Shown here: positions 48,072-58,190 of the stretch, one piece after another | Position numbering within the stretch: position 1 is the first letter of the stretch | Layout: each line of letters opens with the position of its first letter | Source: an uncultured Pelagibacteraceae bacterium | Lineage (GTDB): Bacteria > Pseudomonadota > Alphaproteobacteria > Pelagibacterales > Pelagibacteraceae | Direction: 5' to 3' | DNA length: 64,000 nt | NCBI GenBank assembly: GCA_902525935.1 | Contig: CABZJA010000001.1 | Coordinates: 46,896 to 110,895 of the forward strand | Translations under genes and position numbers: made by a program | The notes under the pieces: model-generated | The model's input: the letters and a program-made list of their open reading frames with translations, nothing else | The model's database searches: none | What the model was told of the DNA's origin: nothing

Positions 48072-49439
48072 ATGAATAAAATTAAGCAAAATAAAATAAC
48101 TTTCTCATTAATTTTAGTCGCAATCTTTGTAACTTTTTCTTCATTAACTTTTTTATCTTTACCAGTCTTATTTAAATATAAAAGTAAAGCCCCAGAGATA
48201 GAAAAAAATTTTTATAATAATTTTAAAATTTATCTTAACATATTTGGAAAGATTTCATACAAACCTTTTCCAAAGCCACACCTGCTAGTAGAAAAAGCTA
48301 GTCTTAATTTAAAAGAAAATAATTTACAAAATGATTTAATAAAAACAAATAATTTTAAAATTTACATATCTTTGAAAGATTTATATCTGAGATCATTTAA
48401 AAATCTAATTTCCGCCGAGATTACAAATTCAAACTTTAATTTTAATATCTCAGATTTAGAAGAAATTAGAAAACACTTATATGAAAAAATTAATAATCCC
48501 ATTAAATTCAAAAAGATTAAACTTTTTCTAAAAAATAAAAATAACGAAGTAATACTAATTTCTCCAATCGAAAGTATTTCATATAAAATAAACAATAAAA
48601 GTAAAGATAAGCTTTTTACAATAAATGGAAAAATTTTTGGTATAAAATTTAAGTCAGATTGGAAACGAAATTATAGAAGTCCTAAAACATCTTTTCATAA
48701 AATCAAGCTTGTAAATCCAAATATAGAAATTAATAATATACTAAAATTTGAAAATGTAAAAAATTTTACAAATCAAATATTAATTTTAAGTTCTCAGGAA
48801 AAGATTGAATATACAGTTAAATTTAATAATAATAAAATCAAAATTAGTTCACCCGACAATCCAAATATTAATTTTAAAGTAAACAGCAATATTCAAATAA
48901 ATCCTTTTTATTTTACTGGTTCATTACTTATAAAAAATAAAAAAGTTGAAAATATCATAGATTATATTCTTTTAAAATTATTGTCTTATGATGAAAATTA
49001 TTTAGGAAATTTAAATGGAAGTTTCAAAATTAAGTTTGATGAATTAAACAATAAGCTAATAAAAAGTGGGGAAATTTTAATAGATATTAAAGAAAAAAAA
49101 ATTAATTTAAAAGACGCTAGATTTAATTTAGGCAAAATAGGAAACCTAAAAACAAAAATTAAATCTATTGAAAATGAAGGTGAAATTATATTTTTTTCAA
49201 ATAATACGCTTGATATTACAAATCATATTGAATTTGCAAAGGCATTTCAGATTGGGTCAAACAAAGTTAGAAATATAAATCGCATTTACTTTGATTTAAA
49301 AAAAAATATAGGAGATAATCAAATTACAATTTCAAATGTAAGGATTAATAGCTTAAATAATAATGTTGATGCAGATAATTTTTTCATTATTAAAAATATC
49401 CAAAATCTTAGAGCATCAATTAGAAAAATTATTAATTAG
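48072..49439 (+). CDS. AsmA-like inner membrane/periplasmic protein
   Basis: N-terminal TM followed by FGKISYKPFPKPHLLVEKASLNL, typical of AsmA N-terminus; low complexity. Confidence 0.6.
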   Translation: MNKIKQNKITFSLILVAIFVTFSSLTFLSLPVLFKYKSKAPEIEKNFYNNFKIYLNIFGKISYKPFPKPHLLVEKASLNLKENNLQNDLIKTNNFKIYISLKDLYLRSFKNLISAEITNSNFNFNISDLEEIRKHLYEKINNPIKFKKIKLFLKNKNNEVILISPIESISYKINNKSKDKLFTINGKIFGIKFKSDWKRNYRSPKTSFHKIKLVNPNIEINNILKFENVKNFTNQILILSSQEKIEYTVKFNNNKIKISSPDNPNINFKVNSNIQINPFYFTGSLLIKNKKVENIIDYILLKLLSYDENYLGNLNGSFKIKFDELNNKLIKSGEILIDIKEKKINLKDARFNLGKIGNLKTKIKSIENEGEIIFFSNNTLDITNHIEFAKAFQIGSNKVRNINRIYFDLKKNIGDNQITISNVRINSLNNNVDADNFFIIKNIQNLRASIRKIIN

Positions 49440-50824
49440 CTTGGCATAATCATTTTAAGAGGATTAATTATTATATCATAATCTTTTTCTTTTATAAGTC
49501 CTGATTTAATGGCCTCTTCTTTTAACCTAGTATTATTTTTTAAAGCTCTTTTTGCAATTTTAGCTGCATTATCATATCCGATTTTAGGAGCTAATGCAGT
49601 CACAAGCATTAAAGAGTTATCCAAATGTTCTTTAATTTTTTTTCTGTTTGGTTTTATGCCTTTAACACAAAATAAACTAAAATTTTTTACACTATCTGCC
49701 AAAATATCAATTGATTGTAAAATATTATAAGCAATTAATGGTTTAAATACATTTAATTCAAAGTGCCCATGACTTCCGGCTACAGTTATGCCCGTGTGAT
49801 TGCCTATAACTTTTGCACAAACCATTGTAACAGCCTCACATTGTGTTGGATTTACTTTACCAGGCATAATTGAAGATCCAGGTTCATTTTCTGGCAATAA
49901 AAGTTCTCCATACCCTGCTCTTGGACCTGAGCCTAAAAATCTTATATCATTTGAAATCTTCATTAAAGCTACAGCACATGAATTTAATGATCCAGAAAAA
50001 CTTACTATAGCATCATGTGCTGCTAATTCAGAAAATTTATTTGGGGCTGGTTTAAATTTAATTTTACAAAATTTTTTAATTTCACTGACAATTTTCTTAT
50101 CAAAGTTTTTCTTAGAATTTATTCCAGTGCCCACAGCAGTACCACCTTGAGCTAAATAATATATATCCTCCAAGCAATACTTTATTCTATTAATACTTTT
50201 TTTTACTTGCTCATAATATCCAGAAAATTCTTGACCAAGAGACAATGGAGTAGCATCTTGAAGATGTGTTCTTCCAATTTTAATTATTTTTTTAAATTCT
50301 TTACTTTTTTGTTTTAAAGAAATTTCAAGTAATTTTAAGCTAGGTAAAAGTTTTTTAGTAGTTTCATTTGCTACCGATATATGCATTGCAGTTGGAAAAA
50401 CATCATTTGTAGATTGAGATTTATTGACATGGTCATTTGGATGAACAGGTTTTTTTGATCCTTTTCTTCCTTTTAGAATTTCTATTGCTCTATTTGCTAT
50501 TACTTCATTAACATTCATATTAGTTTGAGTGCCTGAGCCCGTTTGCCAAACTTTTAAGGGAAAATTGTTTATCATTTTTCCATTAATAACATCATTAGAT
50601 GCTTTTATGATCGCTCTAGCAATTTTAGGGGATATTAACCTATCTTTTTGATGAACAATTGCTGCACTTCTTTTAATTACCGCAATTGATCTTATTATTG
50701 AAAATGGAACCAATATTTTGCCAATATTAAAGAATTTTTTTGATCTTTGAGTAGATGCGCCCCAATACTTATCATTTGGCACATTAATACCTCCAATGCT
50801 ATCAAATTCTTTTCTTGTTTTCAT
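49436..50824 (-). CDS. fumC: Class II fumarate hydratase
   Basis: WGASTQRS, GSGTQTNMNVNEVIANRA, GRTHLQDATPLSLGQEFSGY, GSSIMPGKVNPTQCEA. Confidence 0.97.
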   Translation of the reverse strand: MKTRKEFDSIGGINVPNDKYWGASTQRSKKFFNIGKILVPFSIIRSIAVIKRSAAIVHQKDRLISPKIARAIIKASNDVINGKMINNFPLKVWQTGSGTQTNMNVNEVIANRAIEILKGRKGSKKPVHPNDHVNKSQSTNDVFPTAMHISVANETTKKLLPSLKLLEISLKQKSKEFKKIIKIGRTHLQDATPLSLGQEFSGYYEQVKKSINRIKYCLEDIYYLAQGGTAVGTGINSKKNFDKKIVSEIKKFCKIKFKPAPNKFSELAAHDAIVSFSGSLNSCAVALMKISNDIRFLGSGPRAGYGELLLPENEPGSSIMPGKVNPTQCEAVTMVCAKVIGNHTGITVAGSHGHFELNVFKPLIAYNILQSIDILADSVKNFSLFCVKGIKPNRKKIKEHLDNSLMLVTALAPKIGYDNAAKIAKRALKNNTRLKEEAIKSGLIKEKDYDIIINPLKMIMPS

Positions 50825-50885
50825 TTATTTGAACGAATAACTAAATAATTTATATACTAGTTTTTATAAATCTTACAGGAGTAAA

Positions 50886-51257
50886 ATGACAAATTTTCAA
50901 AAAGTAAAAAAATTTATGGAGACATTTGGTCAAGAAGTTAAATCAAGACCATCTTTTAGCTCTGAAAAAATCAACGAGCTAAGATATAATTTAATAAAAG
51001 AGGAATTAGATGAGTTTAAACAAGCTTTGGACAACAATGATCTTCTAGAAGCTGCTGATGCTTTAACAGATATATTGTATGTTACATACGGAGCAGGACA
51101 TGCTTTTGGAATTGATTTAGACGGTTGTTTTCAAGAAGTTCAAAACTCTAATATGAGCAAGTTAGGAAATGATGGAAAACCTATTTATAATGATCAGGGC
51201 AAAGTAATGAAAGGTCCAAACTATTATAAACCAGATTTATCAAAATTTATTAAGTAA
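50886..51257 (+). CDS. MazG/HisE-like nucleotide pyrophosphohydrolase
   Basis: LIKEELDEFKQALDNNDLLEAADALTDILYVTYG (EExxE...ExxD helical metal site), GKVMKGPNYYKPDL C-terminus. Confidence 0.8.
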   Translation: MTNFQKVKKFMETFGQEVKSRPSFSSEKINELRYNLIKEELDEFKQALDNNDLLEAADALTDILYVTYGAGHAFGIDLDGCFQEVQNSNMSKLGNDGKPIYNDQGKVMKGPNYYKPDLSKFIK

Positions 51258-52140
51258 TTTGTAGCCAATCAGGCTTATTGATTTTAACTTTTGCGGAACC
51301 ACAATTAAAAGTTTTTCCAAAATCTAATTTTTCATTCTTAACTTTGATAAGAGCATAGGGATAATCATCATTTATTAATACTTTTCCAATTTCGTCATTC
51401 TCAACTGATATAATTCCGTTATTTAAATTACCTTCTATTACTTCAATTGGTAGAAGACGTTTATTTAATTTATCTTTTAACTTGATTCTTGCAGTATTTT
51501 CTTGGCCTACGTAACAACCCTTTTTAAAATCTATTGCATTTAATTCATCAAAGTTACATTCAATACCAAAAAGTTTATTTTGAAGTTTATCAGTATTTTT
51601 TTGCGGAATACCAATTTCATGACTCAATTTGTAATATTCATTTTTATCTGCACTTTGAAGCCCAAGTTTTTTTAATGATAAATATAATTTTTCTAAGTTA
51701 GTCACTATTCTCGCTCCAAGCTTTATATTTCTAGGATCTAAAAAAATAATATCCTCTCTAAATTTAATTGTACAACCAGCATTAGAAATTGAATTTTCCA
51801 TGTCCAAAAATCTTTCTTTACTAATTACTGCAATAACAAATTCATTGCTTAAATTTAAAATTTCTACTTTTGATCTAAGTTTATATAAATTTAATTGATT
51901 AAATAAATTATCAATATTTTTTTTCTCACAATCTAAAAAATATCCAGACTTGTGTTTTAATATATTGAAGTCATACAAATATTTTCCTTGCGGAGTAAGT
52001 AAAGCAGAATAACATGAATTTTTTTCATCTACTTTGTTAATATTATTTGTAACTATATTTTGTAGAAATTCTTTACAGTCTTCACCCGAAACATACAAAA
52101 GTCCTCTGTCCTCTAAGATGTAAACATCATTTTTTTTCAT
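51250..52140 (-). CDS. ygfZ: YgfZ/GcvT-domain (Fe-S cluster-associated folate-binding) protein
   Basis: KGCYVGQENTARI signature (K-G-C-[FY]-x-G-Q-E). Confidence 0.88.
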   Translation of the reverse strand: MKKNDVYILEDRGLLYVSGEDCKEFLQNIVTNNINKVDEKNSCYSALLTPQGKYLYDFNILKHKSGYFLDCEKKNIDNLFNQLNLYKLRSKVEILNLSNEFVIAVISKERFLDMENSISNAGCTIKFREDIIFLDPRNIKLGARIVTNLEKLYLSLKKLGLQSADKNEYYKLSHEIGIPQKNTDKLQNKLFGIECNFDELNAIDFKKGCYVGQENTARIKLKDKLNKRLLPIEVIEGNLNNGIISVENDEIGKVLINDDYPYALIKVKNEKLDFGKTFNCGSAKVKINKPDWLQIT

Positions 52141-52183
52141 GATTGATTGATATCAAAGAATAATATAATAACAATTTTTTAAA

Positions 52184-53494
52184 ATGTTAGATCTTATTAT
52201 AAAAAACGGTCAATGTTATATAGATGCAAAGTTAATTAAGACTAATATTGGTGTCCAAAATGGAAAAATCTCTATAATAGGTGATTTAAATAACGAGCAG
52301 AGCAAACAAACTATTGATGTAATCAATTTACTAGTTTTACCTGGCTGCATGGATACCCAGGTTCACTTTAGAGAACCTGGATCAACAAATGCAGAAGACT
52401 TATATACTGGAAGTAAAGCAGCTATTGCTGGTGGTATTACGAGTGTTTTTGAGATGCCAAATACAAACCCCCCAACAGCAAATATGAAAGAATTTAATAA
52501 TAAGCTAAATCTTGCAAAAAATAGGATGTATTCAAATTATGCTTTTTACTTTGGAGCTACTCCAGATAATTCCTCTGATTTATCAAAACTCAAAGGATTA
52601 GATGGATGTTGTGGCGTAAAACTTTTTGCAGGTTCCTCAACTGGAAATTTATTAGTGGATAAAGAAGAAGATATTGAAAAAGTCTTTCAGAATACCTCAA
52701 AAATAGTTGCAGTTCATTCTGAAGATGAAGAAATAATTAACTTAAGAAAAAAATTAATTGAAAAAGGGAATGTTCATACCCATCCTGTATGGAGGAATGA
52801 AGAATGTGCAATGTCTTCTACAAGAAGGATAGTTAGGATTGCAAAAAGACTTAATAAAAAAGCACATATATTGCACGTTACAACAAAAGAAGAGGTAGAT
52901 TTCCTCTCTCAAAATAAAGGGAACATAACTTTTGAAATTACTCCACAACATCTAACAATATATGCACCAGATTGTTATGACAAACTTGGAACCTTTGCGC
53001 AGATGAATCCTCCTTTGAGAGACAAGTCTCATTATGATAGATTGTGGTACGCTATTCGAAATAATTATAATGATACTATTGGTTCAGACCATGCACCACA
53101 TTTAAAAGAAAATAAATTAAAAGAGTATCCTCAGTCACCATCTGGTATGCCTGGAGTACAAACATTATTACCCGTTATGCTAAATCATGTGAATGACAAA
53201 AAAATTACATTAGATCAGTTAATTAAACTTCTTTGTGAAAATCCAGTTTCTGTATTTGGTATTAAAAATAAAGGTTTTATCAAAAAAGATTATGATGCTG
53301 ATTTTACAATAATAGATATGAACAGAACTATAGAAATTAAAAATAAAAATATTCATAGTAAGTGTGGATGGAGCCCATTTGATGGCTATAAATTTAAAGG
53401 TTCACCAGTTTATACAATTATTAACGGGGATATTAAAATGAAAGAAGATGAAATTTTAGGAAATCCAACTGGTAAACCAATTCTTTTTAATTGA
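52184..53494 (+). CDS. pyrC: Dihydroorotase
   Basis: LPGCMDTQVHFREPG, MPNTNPPT, HILHVTTKEE, GSDHAPH. Confidence 0.9.
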   Translation: MLDLIIKNGQCYIDAKLIKTNIGVQNGKISIIGDLNNEQSKQTIDVINLLVLPGCMDTQVHFREPGSTNAEDLYTGSKAAIAGGITSVFEMPNTNPPTANMKEFNNKLNLAKNRMYSNYAFYFGATPDNSSDLSKLKGLDGCCGVKLFAGSSTGNLLVDKEEDIEKVFQNTSKIVAVHSEDEEIINLRKKLIEKGNVHTHPVWRNEECAMSSTRRIVRIAKRLNKKAHILHVTTKEEVDFLSQNKGNITFEITPQHLTIYAPDCYDKLGTFAQMNPPLRDKSHYDRLWYAIRNNYNDTIGSDHAPHLKENKLKEYPQSPSGMPGVQTLLPVMLNHVNDKKITLDQLIKLLCENPVSVFGIKNKGFIKKDYDADFTIIDMNRTIEIKNKNIHSKCGWSPFDGYKFKGSPVYTIINGDIKMKEDEILGNPTGKPILFN

Positions 53495-53495
53495 G

Positions 53496-53828
53496 TTATA
53501 TTGTTTTACTTGAATACATGTTTACAAGTGTTACTCCAACAACGATTAGAAACATACCCAATATAGCCTGCCAACTTAAAGATTGTTTAAAAAATATATA
53601 GCCCAATATTGCGATAGTAAAAATACCAAGTCCGCTCCATGTTCCATAAACAATCGCAATAGGTAGTTTATCAACAACAAATGTAAGTAAATAAAAAGCA
53701 GATAAATAAAATACTGCTAAAAACACTGTTGGTGTTACTTTTGTGAAGTTTTGTGTAACAGGAAGAAGCATTGTTCCACAAACTTCACAGATAATTGCTC
53801 CTACTAAAAAAAGATATGTCTTAAGCAT
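53496..53828 (-). CDS. Small multidrug resistance (EmrE/SMR-like) transporter
   Basis: 110 aa, 4 TM, GAIICEVCGTMLLP (conserved Glu), PIAIVYGTWSGLGI. Confidence 0.9.
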   Translation of the reverse strand: MLKTYLFLVGAIICEVCGTMLLPVTQNFTKVTPTVFLAVFYLSAFYLLTFVVDKLPIAIVYGTWSGLGIFTIAILGYIFFKQSLSWQAILGMFLIVVGVTLVNMYSSKTI

Positions 53829-55723
53829 TATTTTAAAATATTGCTATTTATTAAGTCTTCTTTTATCTCATCAAGGATTGCAGGATCATCAATCGTTGCA
53901 GGCATTTTATAGTCTTCTTTGTCAGCAATTTTTCTAATTGTTCCTCTTAAAACTTTTCCAGATCTAGTTTTTGGTAATCTTTTAACAACAATTGCTATTT
54001 TAAAAGCTGCAACAGGCCCAACTTTATCTCTAACCATTTGCACACACTCTTTTGAAATAGTCTCATTATCCTTTGAAACACCAGCTTTTAGAGCAATTAA
54101 ACCAATTGGTAATTGTCCTTTCAGTTGATCTTTTATTCCTATTACAGCACATTCAGCAACAGACTGATGTTCAGACAAAACTTCTTCTATTGCACCAGTT
54201 GAAAGTCTATGACCTGCAACATTTATTATGTCATCTGTTCTAGACATAATCCAAATATATCCATCATCATCAATATGCCCTGCATCATAAGTTTGATAGT
54301 AGCCATTATAATTTGACATATAATTTTCTTTATATCTTTCGTCTGCATTCCATAAAGTTGGGAAAGTTCCTGGAGGTAATGGAAGTTTAACTACAATATC
54401 TCCCATCTCATTTGGTTTTGCTATTGTTTGATCAGATTTAATTATTTTTACATCATAACCTGGGACTGCTTTACAAGCAGATCCATATTTTGTTTCTTGC
54501 ATTTCAATTCCAGTACAATTTGAACTTATTGCCCAACTCGTTTCAGTCTGCCACCAATGATCAATTACAGGAACCTTAAGTAAATTTTCAGCCCATTTAA
54601 TTGTATCTGGATCTGCTCTTTCACCTGCTAAAAATAATGACTCAAATGAACTTAAATCATATTTAGAAAAAAACTTGCCCTCTGGATCTTCTTTCTTTAT
54701 TGCCCTAAATGCTGTTGGAGCTGTAAACAAAGATTTGATTTTATATTCTGATATTATTCTCCAAAATACTCCAGCATCAGGTGTACCAACAGGTTTGCCC
54801 TCAAATAAAAGAGTTGTACAGCCTTTAAATAATGGAGCATAGACAATATAGGAATGTCCAACTATCCAACCAATATCACTTGCTGACCACCATACATCAT
54901 TTTGATCAATGTTATAAATATTTTTCATTGTCCATTTAAGAGCAACTATGTGACCACCAATATCTCTAACTATTCCTTTCGGAATACCTGTGGTCCCTGA
55001 AGTATAAAGGATGTAAGCATAGTCATTTGCACTCATCTCAACACAATCTTTATCATTTGCTTCATATAGCGCTTCATCCCAACTTATCTCTAATGGCTTA
55101 TTTAATTTTACCTCGTGGTCTTTTCTTTGAAACAATATTACTTTTTCAACTTGGTGTTTTGCTAATTTTAAAGCACCATCTACAAGTGGTCTATACTCAA
55201 CTGTTCTTCCAGGCTCAAATCCACATGATGCTGTGATTAAAATTTTAGCTTTACTGTCATCAATTCTACTAGCCAATTCGTTTGAAGCAAAACCACCAAA
55301 TACAACAGAGTGAATTGCTCCAATTCTCCCACATGCTAGCATAGCAACCACCGCCTCTGGTATCATCGGCATATAAATTATTACACGATCTCCTTTATTA
55401 ACTCCTTGCTTATCTAGAGCTCCTGCAAATTTTGAAACTTTTTCTTTTAATTTTTTAAAAGTAAACTTTGTTTTACTTCCTGTAATAGGACTGTCATAGA
55501 TTAAAGCTGTTTTATCACCCCTTCCTTGATCAATGTGAAGGTCTAAAGCGTTGTAACATGTATTTGTTACACCATCTTCAAACCATTTATAAAACGGGGG
55601 GTTGTCTTTTTTTAAAATCTTAGTAGGTTTTTTGAACCAAAATACATCTTCAGAAATTTCCTGCCAAAATTCCTCAGGATTTTTTAGAGATTTGTTATAA
55701 ATTTCTTTGTAATTTCTATTCAT
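53828..55723 (-). CDS. prpE: Acyl-CoA synthetase (propionyl-/acetyl-CoA synthetase family)
   Basis: YILYTSGTTGIPKGIVRD, WWQTETSWAI, RTDDIINVAGHRLSTGAIEE, LPKTRSGKVLRGT. Confidence 0.88.
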   Translation of the reverse strand: MNRNYKEIYNKSLKNPEEFWQEISEDVFWFKKPTKILKKDNPPFYKWFEDGVTNTCYNALDLHIDQGRGDKTALIYDSPITGSKTKFTFKKLKEKVSKFAGALDKQGVNKGDRVIIYMPMIPEAVVAMLACGRIGAIHSVVFGGFASNELASRIDDSKAKILITASCGFEPGRTVEYRPLVDGALKLAKHQVEKVILFQRKDHEVKLNKPLEISWDEALYEANDKDCVEMSANDYAYILYTSGTTGIPKGIVRDIGGHIVALKWTMKNIYNIDQNDVWWSASDIGWIVGHSYIVYAPLFKGCTTLLFEGKPVGTPDAGVFWRIISEYKIKSLFTAPTAFRAIKKEDPEGKFFSKYDLSSFESLFLAGERADPDTIKWAENLLKVPVIDHWWQTETSWAISSNCTGIEMQETKYGSACKAVPGYDVKIIKSDQTIAKPNEMGDIVVKLPLPPGTFPTLWNADERYKENYMSNYNGYYQTYDAGHIDDDGYIWIMSRTDDIINVAGHRLSTGAIEEVLSEHQSVAECAVIGIKDQLKGQLPIGLIALKAGVSKDNETISKECVQMVRDKVGPVAAFKIAIVVKRLPKTRSGKVLRGTIRKIADKEDYKMPATIDDPAILDEIKEDLINSNILK

Positions 55724-55892
55724 TTTGATTTGCTATTTGATGTCATTTTTCTATTGAATTTATGCAACAGGTTGTATTTAATTTTAAAAAGTAAGTAAAA
55801 TCAACACTTATAACGCGGCAAAAAGCCTTCAACAAACTAATTTAATTTGATATTAAGCCCCTAACTTTGGAAAAACCTATATGGTTTGTCCG

Positions 55893-55910
55893 TAGTTTAA
55901 ATTTAAACTA
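55893..55910. repeat. 18-bp perfect palindrome TAGTTTAAATTTAAACTA in proteorhodopsin leader
   Basis: Read directly; self-reverse-complementary. Confidence 0.9.
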
Positions 55911-55938
55911 AAAAAAAACTAACGAGAGGGAGTTTTTT

Positions 55939-56712
55939 ATGAAAAAACTTAAAATGTTTGCACTAGCAGCAGTGGCTTTATTTGGTCTTACTGGTGCAGC
56001 AAACGCAGCAACTGCTATGTTAGCTTCTGACGACTTCGTTGGGATTTCCTTTTGGGTAATCGCAATGGGTATGGCAGCAGCTACAGTATTCTTCTTTATG
56101 GAAAGAAATACTGTTGCAGCAGGCTGGAAAACTTCAGTAACAGTAGCTGGTCTTGTAACTGGTGTTGCATTCATTCACTACATGTACATGAGAGATGTAT
56201 GGGTAATGACTGGAGATTCACCAACAGTATATAGATATATTGATTGGTTAATCACTGTACCATTACAGATGATCGAGTTTTACTTAATTCTAGCAGCAGT
56301 TAAGAAAATCCCAGGAGCAATCTTCTGGAGATTATTAATTGGTTCGCTTGTGATGTTAATTGGTGGATACTTAGGAGAAGCAGGTTACATCAATGCTATG
56401 CTTGGTTTCATAGTCGGTATGGCTGGATGGATCTACATCTTATATGAAATATTCTCTGGTGAAGCTGGAAAAATTGCAGCTAAAACTGGAAACAAGCCAT
56501 TAGCAACTGCATGGGGTGCTATGAGAATGATCGTAACAATCGGTTGGGCTATTTACCCATTAGGTTACATTTTTGGTTACCTAGTAGGTGGAGTAGACGC
56601 TAACTCATTGAACGTGATTTACAACTTAGCAGACTTCATCAACAAAATTGCTTTTGGTCTAGTAATCTGGTCAGCAGCAGTTTCACAAGGTGGAGCGAGA
56701 GCTAGAGGCTAA
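55939..56712 (+). CDS. Proteorhodopsin (light-driven proton pump, predicted blue-absorbing)
   Basis: Signal peptide; IHYMYMR; GDSPTVYRYIDWLITVPLQMIEFYLILAA (Asp97/Gln105/Glu108 equivalents); FINKIAFGLVIWSAAV retinal Lys. Confidence 0.98.
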   Translation: MKKLKMFALAAVALFGLTGAANAATAMLASDDFVGISFWVIAMGMAAATVFFFMERNTVAAGWKTSVTVAGLVTGVAFIHYMYMRDVWVMTGDSPTVYRYIDWLITVPLQMIEFYLILAAVKKIPGAIFWRLLIGSLVMLIGGYLGEAGYINAMLGFIVGMAGWIYILYEIFSGEAGKIAAKTGNKPLATAWGAMRMIVTIGWAIYPLGYIFGYLVGGVDANSLNVIYNLADFINKIAFGLVIWSAAVSQGGARARG

Positions 56713-56733
56713 ATAATTAGCTTTTAATATTTA

Positions 56734-56773
56734 AAAAGGCGGGTATGCTAAAACGTACCTGCCTTTTTTTTTG
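56734..56773 (+). terminator. Rho-independent terminator downstream of proteorhodopsin
   Basis: AAAGGCGGGTA-tgctaaaacg-TACCTGCCTTT stem followed by T-run. Confidence 0.85.
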
Positions 56774-56850
56774 GTCCAAAAAATAGAAAATGCAAAATTT
56801 CAAAAATTTGCCGCAGTCGTAAATTAGTTTATAAGAATTATTTATTTAAT

Positions 56851-57174
56851 ATGGCAAAAATCAAATATATAGAATTCAGTGGCAAAGAACACGAGGCTGA
56901 TGTTGCCAACGGCCTAAGCGTGATGGAAGGTGCTATTCAAAATGATATACCAGGCATAGATGGAGATTGCGGAGGTGGAATGTCGTGTGCAACATGTCAT
57001 GTGTATATAAATAATGATGAATGGTACAAAAAGTTACCAGAAAAAGAAATGGGCGAAGATGATATGTTAGATCAAGCTTATGAACCAAAATCTAATAGTA
57101 GATTAAGTTGTCAATTAATTGTGTCAGATGATTTAGATGGCTTAACTGTCCATATGCCGGAGAAACAAGCGTAA
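56851..57174 (+). CDS. [2Fe-2S] ferredoxin (adrenodoxin/putidaredoxin type)
   Basis: CGGGMSCATCH cluster motif; LSCQLIVSDDLDGLTVHMP. Confidence 0.93.
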   Translation: MAKIKYIEFSGKEHEADVANGLSVMEGAIQNDIPGIDGDCGGGMSCATCHVYINNDEWYKKLPEKEMGEDDMLDQAYEPKSNSRLSCQLIVSDDLDGLTVHMPEKQA

Positions 57175-58190
57175 TGATTAAAACTGATGTAGTCATAGTA
57201 GGAGCAGGACCTACAGGTTTATTTTGTGCCCATCAATTGGGAATAATTGGATTAAAGTGTGAGATAGTTGATAATTTAAGTAAAATTGGAGGACAATGTA
57301 TCGAGCTATATCCAGATAAACCAATTTATGATATTCCTGCAGTTCCAGAATGTACTGGCGAAGAACTTACAAATAATTTAATTGAACAAATCAAACCTTT
57401 TAACTTTAACTTTCATTTAAGTGATAGAGTTCAAGAGTTGAAAAGTGAAAATGGTAAATGGACCGTTAAAACATTAAATGGAAAAAGATTTGAAACACCA
57501 AATGTAGTTATTGCAGGAGGTGTTGGTTCTTTTGAGCCAAGAAAATTTCCAACAAAAAGTGCAGAAAAGTATGATGGAAAATCAGTATTATACTCAATAA
57601 AAGATAAAACTATTTTTAAAGATAAATCAGTAGTTATATTTGGCGGTGGAGATAGTGCACTTGATTGGGCTATAGAATTATCTAATTCATCTAAAGTAAC
57701 ACTTGTCCACAGAAGAGATGAGTTCAGAGGAGCGCCTGCGAGTGTTCAAAAAATAAAAGAATTAAGCGAAAATAAAACTATTGATTTAATTACTAAATAT
57801 TCAATTAAAGATGTCAAAGGAAATGGCTCATTAGAAAGTGTAGAAATAAAAGGTGAGTCAGGTGAAAGTAAAGTTATAAAAGCTGATTATGTTTTAGGTT
57901 TTTTTGGATTAATAATGCAACTAGGGCCAATTTCAGAGTGGGGTCTAAATTTAGATAAAAAAGCTATTCCGGTAAACACAGAAAATTTTGAAACAAATAA
58001 AAAAGGAATATTTGCAATTGGTGATATTTGTACTTATCCAGGCAAATTAAAATTAATACTTTCAGGCTTTCATGAAGGAGCTTTAGCCGCAAGAGGCTGT
58101 TTTAAATATGCAAGACCTGATGAAAAATATAGATTTGAATTTACAACTGCATCCAGCACTATCAAAGATAGATTGGGTGTTAAAGAATGA
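57174..58190 (+). CDS. TrxR-like ferredoxin-NADP+ reductase
   Basis: IVGAGPTGLFCAHQLGI, GGQCIELYPDKPIYDIPA, GGGDSALDWAIEL, FAIGDICTYPGKLKLILSGFHEGALAA. Confidence 0.93.
   Translation: MIKTDVVIVGAGPTGLFCAHQLGIIGLKCEIVDNLSKIGGQCIELYPDKPIYDIPAVPECTGEELTNNLIEQIKPFNFNFHLSDRVQELKSENGKWTVKTLNGKRFETPNVVIAGGVGSFEPRKFPTKSAEKYDGKSVLYSIKDKTIFKDKSVVIFGGGDSALDWAIELSNSSKVTLVHRRDEFRGAPASVQKIKELSENKTIDLITKYSIKDVKGNGSLESVEIKGESGESKVIKADYVLGFFGLIMQLGPISEWGLNLDKKAIPVNTENFETNKKGIFAIGDICTYPGKLKLILSGFHEGALAARGCFKYARPDEKYRFEFTTASSTIKDRLGVKE

Noticed and set aside
49509-50150. Two plus-strand ORFs opposite fumC
   Set aside because: Shadow ORFs of a highly conserved gene on the minus strand
55908-56234. Minus-strand 88-aa and plus-strand 60-aa ORFs at the proteorhodopsin locus
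   Set aside because: Overlap the proteorhodopsin CDS in other frames; compositional artefacts
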